Part shown: in pieces, positions 1 to 7,448 of the stretch
Numbering within the stretch: position 1 is the stretch's first letter
Layout of the letters: every line of letters starts with the position of its first letter
Origin: CAZODA01 sp964578485
Lineage (GTDB): Bacteria > Bacteroidota > Bacteroidia > Bacteroidales > Marinilabiliaceae
NCBI GenBank assembly: GCA_964578485.1
Contig: CAZODA010000031.1
Span: 1-36,951, forward strand
Length of the DNA stretch: 36,951 nucleotides
Direction: 5' to 3'
Made by a program: the position numbers and the translations under genes
The notes under the pieces: model-generated
What the model was told of the DNA's origin: nothing
The model's input: the letters and a program-made list of their open reading frames with translations, nothing else
Database searches by the model: none

Positions 1-284
1 CCAAGGCTGAAGCTGCAAAGGAAGAAGCTCCCAAGGCTGAAGCTGCAAAGGAAGAGACTCCTAAAGCTGAAGCTGCAAAGGAGGAAGCTCCCAAGGCTGA
101 AGCTGTAAAGGAAGAAGCTCCCAAAGCTGAAGCTGCAAAGGAAGAAGCTCCCAAAGCTAAAGCTGCAAAGGAAGAGACTCCCAAAGCTAAAGCTGCAAAG
201 GAAGAGACTCCCAAAGCTGAAGCTGCAAAGGAAGAAACTCCTAAAGCTAAAGCTACAAAGGAAGAAGCTCCCAAAGCTGAAGCA
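1..284 (+). repeat. 30-bp in-frame tandem repeats
   Basis: About nine and a half copies of a 30-base unit, each encoding ten residues, lie head to tail inside the coding sequence. Differences between units are mainly single third-base or GAA/AAA changes. The unit length is a multiple of three, so gain or loss of a unit would preserve the frame. Confidence 0.9.
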
Positions 285-332
285 AAAGATAAGCCTAAAG
301 AAGCTTCGAAGGATAAAGAAGAAAAAAAATAG
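3..332 (+). CDS. rpsP: Probable 30S ribosomal protein S16, C-terminal tail (5' end outside window)
   Basis: This is the open 3' end of a gene that starts left of the window; the first complete codon is at 3 and the stop is TAG at 330-332. All visible residues belong to a low-complexity tail of about nine decapeptide units of the type PKAEAAKEEA, with E/K and A/T variants, ending in a Lys-rich stretch. No folded domain is visible. The S16 call rests on context and family knowledge: Bacteroidota S16 proteins often carry an Ala/Lys/Glu-rich C-terminal extension, and rpsP usually lies directly before rimM, which follows here. A terminator sits between the two genes, so rimM may be transcribed partly independently. 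Another highly charged repeat protein cannot be excluded. Confidence 0.7.
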   Translation, partial: KAEAAKEEAPKAEAAKEETPKAEAAKEEAPKAEAVKEEAPKAEAAKEEAPKAKAAKEETPKAKAAKEETPKAEAAKEETPKAKATKEEAPKAEAKDKPKEASKDKEEKK

Positions 333-350
333 AAAATATCCTTTATAATT

Positions 351-383
351 AAAAACCCGTTTGATAAATAGACGGGTTTTTTT
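351..383 (+). terminator. Intrinsic terminator after rpsP
   Basis: A 10-bp stem pairs aaaaacccgt (351-360) with acgggttttt (372-381) around an 11-base loop. It ends in a run of seven T. It begins 18 bases after the rpsP stop and ends just before rimM. Confidence 0.85.
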
Positions 384-398
384 GATATTTTTTCTTTG

Positions 399-932
399 AT
401 GGTTTTCCCAAATAATTTAATAACAATAGGGACTCTTATAAAATTCCATGGAGTAAAGGGGGAAATTCTTATTAGGATTTTTCCTGAATGGAGATTTAAC
501 ATAGCAGATCCACCATATTTGTTTTTAGATATTGATGGAGGCTTGGTTCCTTATGAAGTTTTAAAAATCAGAGTTAGAGGTGATGGGGATCTCTTGGTTT
601 ATCTGGATCAGATTATTGAAACCACTAAAATTTCGCATTTGCAGGGAGCTGATGTATATATAGAACCTTCCTATATTGAAAATTCAGCTTATGAGGATAA
701 ATCGAACTTTCATTTACTAACAGGATATCAAGTTTATGACAAGGAACTTGGTGTAATTGGTGTAATCAAATCAGTTTCTGATATTAAGAATAATCCTTTG
801 TTAGAATTGGAATATAATGATAAAGAGTTGTTTATTCCTTTTCATGATGATTTTATAATTTCAATCGATCATAAAGCCCACAAGTTGTATATAAAAACTC
901 CTGAAGGTCTTATCGATTTATATCTTCAATAA
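399..932 (+). CDS. rimM: Ribosome maturation factor RimM
   Basis: RimM binds 30S protein S19 and assists maturation of the 16S 3' domain (head) during small-subunit assembly. The 177-residue product has the usual family length. The N-terminal beta-barrel begins ITIGTLIKFHGVKGEI, which contains the family GxhxxxhGhkGE pattern. The C-terminal PRC-barrel half contains LTGYQVYD and LELEYNDKELFIPFHDDFI, close to the family motif for the last strands. I chose the ATG at 399; a TTG immediately before it, at 396, would add one residue. No Shine-Dalgarno sequence is visible. The stop overlaps the end of the convergent thioesterase gene by 23 bases. The position after rpsP is conserved, but trmD does not follow here. 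Confidence 0.93.
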   Translation: MVFPNNLITIGTLIKFHGVKGEILIRIFPEWRFNIADPPYLFLDIDGGLVPYEVLKIRVRGDGDLLVYLDQIIETTKISHLQGADVYIEPSYIENSAYEDKSNFHLLTGYQVYDKELGVIGVIKSVSDIKNNPLLELEYNDKELFIPFHDDFIISIDHKAHKLYIKTPEGLIDLYLQ

Positions 933-1359
933 GTTTATTTTTTTCCATAAGATTAAATAACTCACGCCACTTATCCGGAATTCTTATCGAAGTATCGTTA
1001 TAAGTATTAATACCTGATAGAACTGAATCGCTGGCAGCTAATGGAGATTGGTCCCCTTCATTCACTAACCACTGAAACATTCTTATACTTTTATTTCCAA
1101 TTTTATAAACCGAAGTAAGGACTTTAAGTTTATAATGAATGAGAACCTGCTTATAAAAGTCAGTTTTGTAAGAAACAATTACAACATTTTCACCATCCTT
1201 TCCAAGTTCTTCTTTTAAGACCTCATTCAAATATGCAAGTCGTCCAACATCAAAATACTGCATAATTATACTATTATTAACATGCCCAAGTCTGTCTATG
1301 TCATTAAATCTAACTTGAATAGGTGAAGAATGATTGAAGTCAGTAAGTTGGTAATTCAT
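910..1359 (-). CDS. Hotdog-fold acyl-CoA thioesterase (YbgC/FadM-like)
   Basis: The 149-residue protein matches the 4-hydroxybenzoyl-CoA thioesterase-like hotdog family in length and pattern. Near the N-terminus it has the signature VRFNDIDRLGHVNNSIIMQYFD: an Asp equivalent to the catalytic acid in DxDxxGHVNN, followed by the long hotdog helix. The middle YKTDFYKQVLI resembles the ...DF..P... strand of the family. The likely reaction is hydrolysis of an acyl-CoA in the cytoplasm; the substrate cannot be inferred. It begins two bases after the tsaC stop on the same strand, so the two genes are probably cotranscribed, and its 3' end overlaps rimM tail to tail. Confidence 0.82.
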   Translation of the reverse strand: MNYQLTDFNHSSPIQVRFNDIDRLGHVNNSIIMQYFDVGRLAYLNEVLKEELGKDGENVVIVSYKTDFYKQVLIHYKLKVLTSVYKIGNKSIRMFQWLVNEGDQSPLAASDSVLSGINTYNDTSIRIPDKWRELFNLMEKNKLIEDINR

Positions 1360-1361
1360 AT

Positions 1362-1946
1362 TTATTGTCTAATAATTTTTACTTCATTATATAAGCCTAT
1401 TTTAATAATCCCTGAAGGGAGAGATCGTTTTTTGTCATTTTGCCTGTATTTTACAACATAATCTACTTTATTTATAAGATTTTTGTCAATTTGCGAGAAA
1501 ATTTGTGGAGCAGTGTTTCCACTAAAATTTGCAGAGGTGGATACTATTGGTTTTCTTAATCTGCTACAAAGCGCTTTTGAAAATGCCTCTTTTGTTAATC
1601 TAAATGCTGCATAACCATCATTGGTAATTATATTATCGGCAAGATTTTTTGCTTCCGGGCAAATCAGAGTTAATGGTTTATCTGATAGTTCCCATAGGTC
1701 ATAAACTATTTCAGGTATCTTATTTAAATATTGATATAGTACAGATATTTGATCAATTAATACAATTAGTCCTTTATTATTGATTCTTTTTTTTAAATCA
1801 AGAATTTTTGCAACTGCTGTTTGATTTGTTGCATCACAGCCTATCCCCCATATAGTATCGCTAGGATATAAAATAATACCACCCTGTTGAAGTACTGTCA
1901 GTGCCTGCTTAAAATCAGCATCCTTATATGCTTGAGAACTGCTCAT
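1362..1946 (-). CDS. tsaC: L-threonylcarbamoyladenylate synthase (Sua5/YrdC/TsaC family)
   Basis: TsaC makes threonylcarbamoyl-AMP from threonine, bicarbonate and ATP, the first step of t6A37 modification of ANN-decoding tRNAs. The 194-residue product has the size of the short, single-domain form. Family motifs in order are ILYPSDTIWGIGCDA near residue 25, the basic KKRINNKG stretch near 55, KPLTLICP near 90, AAFRL near 115 and the C-terminal signature PIVSTSANFSGN near 140. The ATG at 1944-1946 is kept as start because the preceding sequence is the short AT-rich divergent intergenic region shared with the gene at 2053. Its stop lies two bases before the thioesterase gene. Confidence 0.92.
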   Translation of the reverse strand: MSSSQAYKDADFKQALTVLQQGGIILYPSDTIWGIGCDATNQTAVAKILDLKKRINNKGLIVLIDQISVLYQYLNKIPEIVYDLWELSDKPLTLICPEAKNLADNIITNDGYAAFRLTKEAFSKALCSRLRKPIVSTSANFSGNTAPQIFSQIDKNLINKVDYVVKYRQNDKKRSLPSGIIKIGLYNEVKIIRQ

Positions 1947-2052
1947 ATTTAAATTCTAAAACAGCATTAATATTTAAAATGTAAAGGTAAAAAATAAAGC
2001 GGTATAATAATTGAAGGTTAATATTTCTGGTTTTTGTTTTTCCTTTTTTCAA

Positions 2053-2778
2053 ATGATAAAATATAGCAGATATTATTTCACTTTATTTATTTACTTTTTT
2101 TTCATCACTATAAATTCCCAAAAGAGTAAAGATATTTTAATTAGTGCTTGTGTAAAATCTGCAGATGGAGGTAATGCTATTGCGTTTGCTACAATTGCAA
2201 GTTTTAAAAATGTAACTCTATATAGTGCAAATGAGGACGGTTGTTTTAATCTTCCCTTCCCAAAAGGAGATTCTATCCGTGTTGCTGCAATTGGTTATTA
2301 TCCGAAAATTGTTGTTTTAGATACAATTGACTCTGATAAAAGTATAATTATTCCTTTAGAATCGCTTAGTTATCAGCTACCGGAAGTTGTTATCAGAAAG
2401 AATCCATTAAAAGTAGAAATGCATCTTCCCACAAATTTTGGAAGTGAGGTTAGTAATCTTCCACCAAATGAACGGCCCGATTATTCGGGAACTTCTCCCC
2501 TGAATCCGGTAAGCTTTTTGGTAAAAAAGATTGGAAGAAAAAAAGATCCCGGTACAGAACTGATGAAAGTGCGTGAACGTGAGGCGCTTATTGACCACAG
2601 AAGGTCAATAGCCGGCCGGGAGGTAATAAAAGAAGTATCAGGTTTAGAAGGCAGCAAATTGGATGAATTTATTGTTTATTGCAATATAAAATTAGAAATA
2701 ACCTATGCCGACAATTACTCTTCAGCAATCTCCAAAATAAAAGAACTCTTGGAAGAGTTTTTGCAAAAGGAAAAATAA
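2053..2778 (+). CDS. Exported protein with carboxypeptidase-regulatory-like N-terminal domain
   Basis: The function is unknown. An in-frame TTG at 2011 would add 14 residues, but the ATG at 2053 places a good signal peptide at the N-terminus: basic start, then a hydrophobic run LFIYFFFITIN, then a polar boundary near SQKSKD. The next 80 or so residues (ACVKSADGGNAIAFATI, NEDGCFNLPFPKGDSIRVAAIGYYPK) match the carboxypeptidase D regulatory-like beta-sandwich seen at the start of many Bacteroidota outer-membrane proteins. The second half is charged and has no family I recognise. It is predicted to be exported to the periplasm or cell envelope. It stands alone, divergent from tsaC and upstream of the ilv promoter. 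Confidence 0.75.
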   Translation: MIKYSRYYFTLFIYFFFITINSQKSKDILISACVKSADGGNAIAFATIASFKNVTLYSANEDGCFNLPFPKGDSIRVAAIGYYPKIVVLDTIDSDKSIIIPLESLSYQLPEVVIRKNPLKVEMHLPTNFGSEVSNLPPNERPDYSGTSPLNPVSFLVKKIGRKKDPGTELMKVREREALIDHRRSIAGREVIKEVSGLEGSKLDEFIVYCNIKLEITYADNYSSAISKIKELLEEFLQKEK

Positions 2779-2891
2779 GGATTAATATTTTTAAAATAAT
2801 TGAACCATGTTAGATTATTATTGTTTTTCTAGTATAAATTTGTAGTAAAGAGGAAAAAATCAAAAAAAAATGATTTTTTTTTGCAGATATG

Positions 2892-2921
2892 TTTGATTTT
2901 TTGACAAAGTTCATATATTTG
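2892..2921 (+). promoter_or_regulatory. Promoter of the ilv-leu operon
   Basis: TTTG (2892-2895), an 18-base spacer and TATATTTG (2914-2921) fit the Bacteroidota sigma-ABfr consensus (TTTG at -33, TAnnTTTG at -7). Transcription would start a few bases downstream, about 25 bases before the leader-peptide ATG at 2952. Confidence 0.7.
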
Positions 2922-2951
2922 CAGATATCTTTTGATGAAAAAATAGAAATT

Positions 2952-3011
2952 ATGAAACTTTTTGTGTCTCTACTTCTCGTTGTTGTGATTATTCTCGTGG
3001 TAAACCAATAG
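2952..3011 (+). CDS. BCAA leader peptide, 19 codons (ilv-leu attenuator)
   Basis: A short reading frame runs from ATG at 2952 to TAG at 3009-3011 and encodes MKLFVSLLLVVVIILVVNQ. Thirteen of the 19 residues are Leu (5), Val (6) or Ile (2), and eleven of these form one unbroken run. This is the hallmark of a regulatory leader whose translation senses charged tRNA-Leu, tRNA-Val and tRNA-Ile, as in the classical ilv and leu leaders of enteric bacteria. It lies 148 bases upstream of ilvD, between a good promoter and a strong terminator. It resembles a transmembrane segment by composition, but its position and the linked hairpins argue for a regulatory role. No Shine-Dalgarno sequence is visible. 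Confidence 0.88.
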   Translation: MKLFVSLLLVVVIILVVNQ

Positions 3012-3090
3012 AGAAGTGAGACTGCTATGTAAAAGTTCATAAAGATAAAATATAAAGCCCCTCTCACTTCTAAAAGTGAGAGGGGTTTTT
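2971..3090 (+). promoter_or_regulatory. Transcription attenuator controlling ilvD and downstream genes
   Basis: Four segments give mutually exclusive pairings. Segment 1 (2971-2978, inside the Leu codons) pairs with segment 2 (3011-3018): seven Watson-Crick pairs plus one G-U. Segment 2 read as agaagtgag (3012-3020) is perfectly complementary to segment 3, ctcacttct (3063-3071). Segment 3 is also the 5' arm of the terminator with segment 4 (3074-3085). A ribosome that finishes the leader stops at 3009-3011 and covers segment 2, so the terminator forms. A ribosome stalled at Leu, Val or Ile codons blocks segment 1, freeing segment 2 to capture segment 3 and allow read-through. The pairings are visible in the sequence; the mechanism is inferred by analogy. 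Confidence 0.85.
3054..3090 (+). terminator. Attenuator terminator hairpin
   Basis: A perfect 12-bp stem pairs 3058-3069 (cccctctcactt) with 3074-3085 (aagtgagagggg) around the loop ctaa. It can be extended by a G-U and three A-T pairs into the T-run at 3086-3090. It is 68 bases upstream of ilvD and downstream of the leader peptide. Confidence 0.93.
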
Positions 3091-3158
3091 GATTTGTGAT
3101 TATTTTGTGATTTAGATTTTGAATATCAGATATTAATATAAGAGTTAAAGTTATTATT

Positions 3159-4997
3159 ATGAAGATACCACTAAGGAGCAATACTACCACCCAGGGTAGA
3201 AGGATGGCCGGAGCTCGTAGTTTATGGCGTGCCAATGGCATGAAAGATGATCAGATGGGTCGCCCTTTGATTGCCATAGTAAATTCTTTCACACAGTTTG
3301 TTCCGGGTCATGTACATTTACATCAAATAGGACAGGGTATAAAAAAGTTAATAGAGAGGCAGGGTTGTTTTGCTGCAGAATTTAATACAATTGCTATTGA
3401 TGATGGTATTGCAATGGGACATGATGGTATGCTTTATTCTTTGCCTTCAAGGGATCTAATAGCCGATAGTGTTGAATATATGGTTAATGCGCACCAGGCT
3501 GATGCTATGATTTGTATCAGTAATTGTGATAAAATAACGCCCGGTATGCTTATGGCTGCCATGCGGATTAATATTCCTGTAATTTTTGTATCAGGAGGTC
3601 CAATGGAAGCCGGTAATGTAGATGGCAAGGCTCTTGATTTGGTTGACTCCATGGTAATGGCTGTTGATGATGCAATTTCTGATGAAGAATTATTTGCAGT
3701 TGAGCAAAATGCATGTCCTACCTGTGGATCATGTTCCGGTATGTTTACTGCAAACTCCATGAATTGTTTAAATGAAGCACTTGGATTGGCTTTACCCGGC
3801 AATGGTACTGTTGTAGCTACTCATGTAAATCGTAAGAATCTGTTCGAAAAAGCAGCTTTACAAATTGTAAAACTTGCCTATCGCTATTATCAGGATGGTG
3901 ATGAAGCTGTCTTACCCCGAAGTATTGCTACAAGGGCAGCGTTTATGAATTCAATGACATTGGATATTGCTATGGGGGGCTCAAGTAATACAGTATTACA
4001 CTTGTTGGCTATAGCTAATGAGGCAGGAGTTGATTTTTCAATGAAGGATATTGATAATTTATCACGTAAGACCCCTGTTTTGTGTAAAGTTTCTCCTAAT
4101 AGTGCTTATCATATTGAAGATGTAAATCGTGCAGGAGGCATATTAGGAATTTTAGCAGAGCTTAATAGAGGAGGTTTGATAGATACTTCGGTTGGCAGAG
4201 TTGATTATCCATCTTTGGCAGAAGCTTTGTCGGCCTATGATCTAATAGGTGGTAAAGCATTAGCAGAAGCGGAAGAACTCTATAAAAGTGCACCCGGTGG
4301 ATTTGTAAACTTAGTTTTAGGTTCTCAAAAGGCTATCTATGAAGAAGTTGATCTTGACAGGCAAAAGGGTTGCATCAGGAGTATAGAACATGCTTATTCT
4401 AAAGATGGTGGTTTAGCTGTTTTATACGGTAATATTGCGGAAAATGGTTGTATTGTAAAAACTGCCGGTGTTGATGAATCAATTCTCCTTTTTGAAGGAC
4501 TTGCCAGGGTATATGAATCACAAGATGATGCTTGTGATGGTATTCTTTCCGGTGAAGTTCAAGAAGGCGAAGTTGTTATTATAAGATACGAAGGCCCAAA
4601 AGGAGGTCCCGGTATGCAAGAAATGTTATATCCGACCTCTTATTTAAAATCGCGTCAATTAGGTGCTAAATGTGCCTTACTCACCGATGGGCGTTTTTCG
4701 GGTGGAACTTCAGGCTTATCAATTGGCCATGTATCACCTGAAGCGGCTTCAGGTGGTGCCATTGCTTTAGTAAAGAATGGGGATAAATTAATAATAGATA
4801 TTCCCAATAGATCTATAAATATTATTGTTTCAGAAGAAGAAATGATCCGACGCAAAGAGGAGGAACTTGCAAGAGGTGATCTTGCTTGGACTCCTTTAAG
4901 CCGAGAACGAATAGTTTCAAAGGCTCTGCGTGCCTATGCCGGTATGGTTACATCTGCTGATACCGGAGCAATTCGGGTTTTACCTGATTATTGTTAA
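3159..4997 (+). CDS. ilvD: Dihydroxy-acid dehydratase
   Basis: IlvD dehydrates 2,3-dihydroxy-isovalerate and 2,3-dihydroxy-3-methylvalerate to the 2-oxo acids of the valine/leucine and isoleucine pathways. The 612 residues match the usual family length. The N-terminus has the typical TTTQGRRMAGARSLWRANGM, and cysteines for the Fe-S cluster occur in SNCDKITPGM and CPTCGSCSGMFTANSMNCL. Later family motifs are RYEGPKGGPGMQEM and LTDGRFSGGTSGLSIGHVSPEA. It starts at the first ATG after the attenuator terminator and is the first structural gene of the operon, so its expression should respond directly to the leader-peptide control. It is followed by ilvB after 82 bases. Confidence 0.97.
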   Translation: MKIPLRSNTTTQGRRMAGARSLWRANGMKDDQMGRPLIAIVNSFTQFVPGHVHLHQIGQGIKKLIERQGCFAAEFNTIAIDDGIAMGHDGMLYSLPSRDLIADSVEYMVNAHQADAMICISNCDKITPGMLMAAMRINIPVIFVSGGPMEAGNVDGKALDLVDSMVMAVDDAISDEELFAVEQNACPTCGSCSGMFTANSMNCLNEALGLALPGNGTVVATHVNRKNLFEKAALQIVKLAYRYYQDGDEAVLPRSIATRAAFMNSMTLDIAMGGSSNTVLHLLAIANEAGVDFSMKDIDNLSRKTPVLCKVSPNSAYHIEDVNRAGGILGILAELNRGGLIDTSVGRVDYPSLAEALSAYDLIGGKALAEAEELYKSAPGGFVNLVLGSQKAIYEEVDLDRQKGCIRSIEHAYSKDGGLAVLYGNIAENGCIVKTAGVDESILLFEGLARVYESQDDACDGILSGEVQEGEVVIIRYEGPKGGPGMQEMLYPTSYLKSRQLGAKCALLTDGRFSGGTSGLSIGHVSPEAASGGAIALVKNGDKLIIDIPNRSINIIVSEEEMIRRKEEELARGDLAWTPLSRERIVSKALRAYAGMVTSADTGAIRVLPDYC

Positions 4998-5079
4998 TTA
5001 AGTTGTTATAAAGAAATCTTTTAGGAATAGTTGCAGATTTATTCTGAAAGAAAATATTAATTCTATAAGCGTTAATGCC

Positions 5080-6813
5080 ATGGAAACACAATCTAAAACA
5101 GCTATGAAAGCGAAGAGTAAACAAGCTATCAGAATGACAGGTTCAGAAGCTGTTGTTCATTCCCTTATTAATGAAGGGGTAGATATGATCTTTGGTTATC
5201 CCGGAGGAGCAATCATGCCGGTTTATGATGCCTTGTATAATTTTCAGCAAGAGTTACATCATATATTGGTCAGACATGAACAAGGAGCTGCACATGCAGC
5301 ACAAGGCTATGCCCGGGTAACCGGTAAAGTAGGCGTAGTACTTGTAACTTCCGGTCCCGGTGCAACAAATGCTGTTACCGGTATAGCAGATGCACTCATT
5401 GATTCTACTCCTTTAGTGGTGATAAGTGGTCAGGTTGTTTCCTCATTACTTGGCACTGATGCATTTCAAGAGACTGATGTTGTTGGTATAACACAACCAA
5501 TTACAAAATGGAATTATCAGATTAGAAAGGCTGAAGACATTCCTTATGCTATTGCAAGGGCGTTTTATATTGCAAGAAGTGGTCGCCCCGGTCCGGTATT
5601 GTTAGATATCACCAAAGATGCTCAGTTTGATAGTTTTGATTATCTTTATGAGCCTATTAAATATATTAGGAGCTATAAACCTATCCCCACAATAGATCCA
5701 TTACAGATAGAGGCTGCTGCCCGCTTAATTAATTTGGCGAAAAAACCTTTGGCCTTAATTGGACAAGGAGTAATCCTTGGAGGAGCAGAAAAAGAACTAA
5801 TGGCTTTTCTTGAAAAAGGAGATATTCCGGCTGCTTGGACTTTATTAGGCTTGTCGGCATTACCAACAGAGCATCCTCTTAATGTTGGCATGTTGGGTAT
5901 GCACGGTAATTACGGACCGAATATTAAAACCAATGAAGCAGACCTGATCATTGCCATAGGCATGCGATTCGACGACAGAGTTACCGGTGATTTAAATAAT
6001 TATGTAAAAAATGCAAAAGTCATACATCTGGAAATAGATAATGCCGAAATCAATAAAAATGTTTATGCTGATGTTCCTGTATTAGGAAATGTTAAAGAAA
6101 CATTGCCATTACTTATTGAGAAAATTACAAAAAATTCACGTGAGGAGTGGCTGGAAGAATTTCGTGCTTGTTACCGAATTGAGTATGACAGAATTATCAA
6201 TCGTCAATTTGAGCCTGCTGAAAAGGGTATTTTAATGGGCGAAGTTGTTAACAAAGTATCGGAAGCATTTGATAATGATGCAATAGTAGTGACCGATGTG
6301 GGGCAACATCAAATGATGGCAAGTCGTTATTCACGCTTTAAGCAATCGCGTAGTCTTGTTACTTCCGGTGGCTTGGGAACTATGGGCTTTGGCTTGCCTG
6401 CTGCCATAGGAGCAAAATTAGGACGCCCTGACAGGCCCGTTGTTTTGTTTGTTGGTGATGGAGGCTTTCAAATGACTATTCAGGAATTGGGAACTATTTT
6501 TCAGACAAAAATTGATGTTAAAATTGTATTGTTAAATAACAATTTCCTTGGAATGGTACGTCAATGGCAGGAATTGTTTTTTGATAGCAGATATGCTGCT
6601 ACGGCCTTAATTAATCCTGATTTTCAGTCTATTGCAAAGGGTTATTCTATAGAGGCACAAAAAGTTAGTGATCGTAAGGATCTTGATAAGGCCATTGAAA
6701 ATATGGTAAACCATAATGGTCCTTTTTTGTTAGAAGTTGTTGTAGAGAAAGAAGGGAATGTTTTTCCTATGGTACCTGCAGGAGCTTCTGTATCAGATAT
6801 TCGATTGGAATAG
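5080..6813 (+). CDS. ilvB: Acetolactate synthase, large (catalytic) subunit
   Basis: This thiamine-diphosphate enzyme joins two pyruvates to acetolactate, or pyruvate and 2-oxobutyrate to acetohydroxybutyrate. The 577-residue chain shows the N-terminal TPP-binding pyrimidine domain with FGYPGGAIMPVYDAL and the catalytic Glu in VRHEQGAAHAAQGYAR. The central FAD-binding domain has LIGQGVILGGAE and IAIGMRFDDRVTGD. The C-terminal PP domain has VVTDVGQHQM and the GDGGFQMTIQELGT...LLNNNFLGMVRQWQE Mg-TPP motif. The region before residue 20 is a variable extension. It is followed by the regulatory subunit ilvN after 45 bases, as expected for a two-subunit holoenzyme. Confidence 0.96.
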   Translation: METQSKTAMKAKSKQAIRMTGSEAVVHSLINEGVDMIFGYPGGAIMPVYDALYNFQQELHHILVRHEQGAAHAAQGYARVTGKVGVVLVTSGPGATNAVTGIADALIDSTPLVVISGQVVSSLLGTDAFQETDVVGITQPITKWNYQIRKAEDIPYAIARAFYIARSGRPGPVLLDITKDAQFDSFDYLYEPIKYIRSYKPIPTIDPLQIEAAARLINLAKKPLALIGQGVILGGAEKELMAFLEKGDIPAAWTLLGLSALPTEHPLNVGMLGMHGNYGPNIKTNEADLIIAIGMRFDDRVTGDLNNYVKNAKVIHLEIDNAEINKNVYADVPVLGNVKETLPLLIEKITKNSREEWLEEFRACYRIEYDRIINRQFEPAEKGILMGEVVNKVSEAFDNDAIVVTDVGQHQMMASRYSRFKQSRSLVTSGGLGTMGFGLPAAIGAKLGRPDRPVVLFVGDGGFQMTIQELGTIFQTKIDVKIVLLNNNFLGMVRQWQELFFDSRYAATALINPDFQSIAKGYSIEAQKVSDRKDLDKAIENMVNHNGPFLLEVVVEKEGNVFPMVPAGASVSDIRLE

Positions 6814-6858
6814 CATAGTTGTTATTTAGCAAATTTGAAATAATTAAACTTAAATACC

Positions 6859-7407
6859 ATGAGCGTAAAACAGGAGTTTACATTATCAATATTTTCAGAG
6901 AATGTAGTTGGCTTATTAAATCAGATTTCCAATGTATTTACCCGTAAATACATAAATATTGAAAGTTTAACTACTTCTGAATCGGCCATTAAAGGGATAC
7001 ATAAATTTACTGTTGTTGTTTACAGTACCCCCGGTGAAATTGAAAAAATTGCCAAGCAAATTGAAAAACGTATCGACGTAATTAAAGTTTTTGTTTTAAC
7101 TGAGGATGAAATAATTCATGAGGAAGTTGCACTTTATAAAGTTCCCACAGAAGCTTTATTAAGTGGAAATCAGATAGAAATATTGGTACGTCAGTATGGA
7201 GCTCGTATTCTTGAAGTTACCCCTGAGTTTACTATTATCGAGAAAACAGGACATAAAAATGAAACTCAAGAACTCTTTGAAGAATTGAATAAATATGGAG
7301 TTCAGCAGTTTACAAGATCAGGTAGAATAGCTATTACAAAATCAAAGATAGAATTATTAGAAAATTACTTGAAAAAACTTGAGAGTGAAAACTCAGCTAT
7401 AAGTTGA
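6859..7407 (+). CDS. ilvN: Acetolactate synthase, small (regulatory) subunit
   Basis: This is the ACT-domain regulatory subunit that activates IlvB and usually confers feedback inhibition by valine. Residues 4-75 form the ACT domain, with FTLSIFSENVVGLLNQISNVFTRKYINIESLT and a following beta strand GIHKFTVVVY. The C-terminal half (residues 85-170) matches the second domain of the AHAS small subunit, for example VRQYGARILEVTPEFTIIEKTG. Its 182 residues fall in the longer, IlvH-like size range. Several residues usual in the valine site appear conserved in spacing, but I cannot judge feedback sensitivity from sequence alone. Confidence 0.93.
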   Translation: MSVKQEFTLSIFSENVVGLLNQISNVFTRKYINIESLTTSESAIKGIHKFTVVVYSTPGEIEKIAKQIEKRIDVIKVFVLTEDEIIHEEVALYKVPTEALLSGNQIEILVRQYGARILEVTPEFTIIEKTGHKNETQELFEELNKYGVQQFTRSGRIAITKSKIELLENYLKKLESENSAIS

Positions 7408-7448
7408 CAAGATGTTTTGCTTAAATCATTTAAATAAATAATATTATT

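Noticed and set aside
2810..3241. A 143-codon minus-strand frame across the ilv leader region
   Set aside because: It is antisense to the promoter, leader peptide, terminator and ilvD start, and has no domain features.
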